DNA of 64,000 bases from Rhodospirillales bacterium URHD0017 (GTDB taxonomy: Bacteria; Pseudomonadota; Alphaproteobacteria; Reyranellales; Reyranellaceae), in contig FODP01000028.1 of NCBI GenBank assembly GCA_900110395.1, positions 1-64,000 of the forward strand, given 5' to 3'. Shown here piece by piece: positions 62,116-64,000 of the stretch. The position numbers were made by a program, and so were the translations under genes. Position 1 is the first letter of the stretch; each line of letters opens with the position of its first letter. Under the pieces are notes generated by a model, which was given only the letters and a program-made list of their open reading frames with translations, was not told the DNA's origin and did no database searches.

Positions 62116-62151
62116 CATGCTCCTCTCCCCCGCTAGGGGGAGAGGAGCATG
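62116..62151. repeat. Solo 36-bp palindrome, family B
   Basis: A perfect 36-base palindrome starts CATGCTCCTCTCCCCCGC and lies between pyrD and the Rieske gene, which converge. It equals one fused pair of tips of the element ends seen at 17,353 and 41,472. Confidence 0.85.
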
Positions 62152-62155
62152 AGGA

Positions 62156-63334
62156 TCAGTCGTCGAGGAACTGGCCCGCGTCGAACTTCACGTAGGCGCT
62201 CGCCTCGTCGAAGGCGACGCCGACCGGGTCGCCGCCCTTGGCGACGATGTCGACCTGGTTCCGCAGCAGGTTGCGCAGCATCGACACGCCCTGGTCGGAC
62301 GACATCAGGTGCTCCTCGGAATGGAAGGTGATGGCGCCTTGGCCAACTTGCGCCTCGGTGTCGCCGGGGAACTGCTGGTGCTCCTCGGGCGAGAGCTCGG
62401 CCCAGGTCTTGCCGTTGTAGCGCGACTTGAACTTGGCGAGCTCGCCCTTCTCCTTGACCCGGCCGGCGACGTAGATGCGGTAGTGCGTGTCGTCGATCGG
62501 CAAGGTCCAGCCGATCGATTCGACCATGCCGTACTGCGCCACGCGCGGATTGGCGACCAGGCGCAGGGTCGGCACGACCGCTTCGGTGATGCGGCGGAAG
62601 CGCTTGCCGTGGGGCCCCGGCCGGATCGACGTCGCCTTCACGCCGCGCGGGCCGTACTCGAACTTCACCTTGGGAAACGTCGACATCTGCTCGACGAACT
62701 GCGGACCCGAGAAAGTGCCGTGCAGGATCGGCACATGGTACGGGTCGACCACGTTCTCGAAGTGCTGCAGCCAGTTGCAGGGCGCGATGACGATGCCGCC
62801 GCTGCCGATGCTCGAATCGTCGGCCTCGACGAACTCGCCCGGCCCCATCACCTCCAGGCATTCGTAGCGCGGCAACACCGGCTTCTTCTCGGGCGGGCCG
62901 AGATAGGCGAAGACCAGGCCATAACGCTCCTCGACGGGATACCAGGGCTGGCGCACGCGGCCGCATTGCGGTCCGGTCGGATGGGGCTCGCACGGCATCT
63001 CCAGGCAATGGCCTTCGACGTCGAACAGCCAGCCGTGGTAGCAGCAGCGGATGCCGCGCTGCTCGATCTTGCCGTAGTACAGCGTGGTGCCGCGATGGCA
63101 GCAGCGCGGATAGACCAGGCCGGGCCGGCCCTGCCCGTCGCGGAATAAAATCAGCTCGTCGCCCAGCACCTTCAGCGGTCGCGGCGTGGCGCCGGCGTCG
63201 GCGGCGAGGCCCACGGGATGCCAGTACCGGCGCAGAAGCTCGCCCATCGGCGTGCCGCGGCCGACCTCGGTCAGCCTGGCGTTGTGGCTGGGCGGCTTGC
63301 GCGCATAAGCGGAGCCGATGTCGTCGAGGCTCAT
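62156..63334 (-). CDS. Rieske non-heme iron oxygenase, large-subunit-like
   Basis: 392 residues from ATG 63334. The Rieske cluster ligands are Cys-x-His in RCCHRGTTLYYG and Cys-x2-His in RCCYHGWLFD. The mononuclear iron site follows in LQHFENVVDPYHVPILHG with the bridging aspartate and two histidines. Such enzymes hydroxylate or demethylate aromatic or alkyl substrates, with electrons from a separate reductase, absent here. It is three bases upstream of a Bug receptor gene, on the same strand, which suggests uptake and oxidation of one substrate. Confidence 0.92.
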   Translation of the reverse strand: MSLDDIGSAYARKPPSHNARLTEVGRGTPMGELLRRYWHPVGLAADAGATPRPLKVLGDELILFRDGQGRPGLVYPRCCHRGTTLYYGKIEQRGIRCCYHGWLFDVEGHCLEMPCEPHPTGPQCGRVRQPWYPVEERYGLVFAYLGPPEKKPVLPRYECLEVMGPGEFVEADDSSIGSGGIVIAPCNWLQHFENVVDPYHVPILHGTFSGPQFVEQMSTFPKVKFEYGPRGVKATSIRPGPHGKRFRRITEAVVPTLRLVANPRVAQYGMVESIGWTLPIDDTHYRIYVAGRVKEKGELAKFKSRYNGKTWAELSPEEHQQFPGDTEAQVGQGAITFHSEEHLMSSDQGVSMLRNLLRNQVDIVAKGGDPVGVAFDEASAYVKFDAGQFLDD

Positions 63335-63336
63335 GT

Positions 63337-64000
63337 CTACTCCACCTTGGCGCCGGACTGGCGGATCAGCTCGGCCCAGATCGGCGTCTCGCGCGCCAGC
63401 ATGTCGGCGAGCTCCTTGGGTGTCGAGCCGACCGGAGTCTGGCCCTGGGCGACAAGCTTCTCGGCGACCGCGGGTTCGCTGATCACGGCTTTGATCTCGC
63501 GCGACAGGCGGTCGACGATGTCGGTCGGCGTGCCGGCGGGCGCATAGGCTGCGACGAACAGGCTGAGGTCGAAGCCGGCGATGAGCTGCTCGGCGAAAGT
63601 CGGCAGCTGCGGCATGGAGGCCGAGCGCTTCGACCCCGCCACCGCGAGCGCCTTGACGCGGCCCGCGTCGATCTGCGGCTTGGCGCTGGTCGGGCTGGCC
63701 CAGGTGATGTCGAGCGTGCCGTTCGACACGTCCTGGATGGCCGGCACGTCGCCGCGATAGGGCACGTGGCTGTAGTAGCCGCCCAGCGACTGCTCGAACA
63801 TCAGGCCGTAGAGATGGCCGCTCGAGCCGATGCCCCAGCTGCCGTAGGTGGCGGGCCGTCCCAGCCCCTTCACCCACTTGGCCATGCCGCGCAGGTCGCC
63901 GTACGGCGCGTCGGCCTTGACCACGACCAGGATGGTGCCGAGCGATACCAGCGATACCGGGGCCAGGTCCTTGGCCGGATCGAACGGCAGCTTGGCGTAG
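63337..64000 (-). CDS. Bug-family tricarboxylate receptor, N-terminus cut by window end
   Basis: The open frame runs off the window end at 64,000; 220 residues of the C-terminal part are visible. The Bug pattern is present: YAKLPFDPAKDLAPVSLVS, TYGSWGIGSSGHLYGLMFEQ, HVPYRGDVPAIQDVSNGTLD and a final WAELIRQSGAKVE. The first third including the leader is outside. It follows the Rieske oxygenase gene after two bases in the same transcript. Confidence 0.9.
   Translation of the reverse strand, partial: YAKLPFDPAKDLAPVSLVSLGTILVVVKADAPYGDLRGMAKWVKGLGRPATYGSWGIGSSGHLYGLMFEQSLGGYYSHVPYRGDVPAIQDVSNGTLDITWASPTSAKPQIDAGRVKALAVAGSKRSASMPQLPTFAEQLIAGFDLSLFVAAYAPAGTPTDIVDRLSREIKAVISEPAVAEKLVAQGQTPVGSTPKELADMLARETPIWAELIRQSGAKVE

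Overview
The window is high-GC DNA with the style of a chromosome from an alphaproteobacterium. The evidence is the gene set: Bug-type tricarboxylate receptors with Tat leaders, an AapJ-like amino-acid receptor, DUF1062, XdhC and CoxD/CoxE-like proteins, an sdhE-mfd / recG junction, and parE. A relative of Reyranella or of the Rhodospirillales/Hyphomicrobiales is plausible, but no rRNA gene is present to fix the taxon.

Positions 1 to about 9,900 are an accessory, partly decayed island with low coding density. It holds small proteins (zinc ribbons, helical proteins, a helix-hairpin-helix protein), a Tat-exported Hint-domain protein, a secreted thermonuclease beside a HTH regulator, and a large parallel beta-helix/RTX calcium-binding protein. 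It also holds three broken fragments of the same part of an ATP-dependent DNA ligase gene (ligD), a C-terminal remnant of a DUF3987-type primase/helicase-like gene, two copies of a hairpin-containing dispersed repeat, and 9-bp tandem arrays. From 9,900 to 16,200 come hypothetical proteins, a DUF1062 protein, a lipoprotein, an orphan amino-acid receptor and a long TPR protein.

Positions 16,300 to 27,900 are mostly catabolism and transport: a Bug receptor, a ThDP-dependent enzyme, a dienelactone hydrolase-like protein, an enolase-superfamily enzyme coupled to a CYTH protein, a D-threonine aldolase-like enzyme, an SDR, an internally deleted SDR, an MFS permease coupled to a DsbA-like protein, and a three-lipoprotein operon divergent from a TetR gene with two operator-like boxes. 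Positions 27,750 to 35,700 are housekeeping repair (sdhE-mfd, recG) plus a DUF4139 protein.

Positions 35,866 to 42,860 form a tightly coupled minus-strand operon for molybdenum-hydroxylase maturation: MoxR/CoxD-like ATPase, CoxE-like VWA protein, split XdhC, a MoeA-MobA-like fusion, a cysteine desulfurase and a SufU-like protein. A DUF559 endonuclease-fold gene sits inside it, exactly bracketed by inverted palindromic repeats that also occur elsewhere in the window without a gene. This is the best candidate for a little-described mobile unit.

Positions 42,900 to 50,500 carry SDRs, an amidase, a frameshifted exported protein, a methylisocitrate lyase-like enzyme and a PolX homologue that has lost the polymerase carboxylates while keeping the PHP domain. 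Positions 51,000 to 64,000 carry a cyclase-FHA fusion, an Hsp20 pair, a DMT permease, a NicO-type metal exporter with its DUF1007 partner, a thioesterase, parE, an SDR, pyrD, a Rieske oxygenase and a Bug receptor cut by the window end. Two families of dispersed palindromes are scattered between genes from about 12 kb onward. I saw no tRNA, rRNA or CRISPR array.
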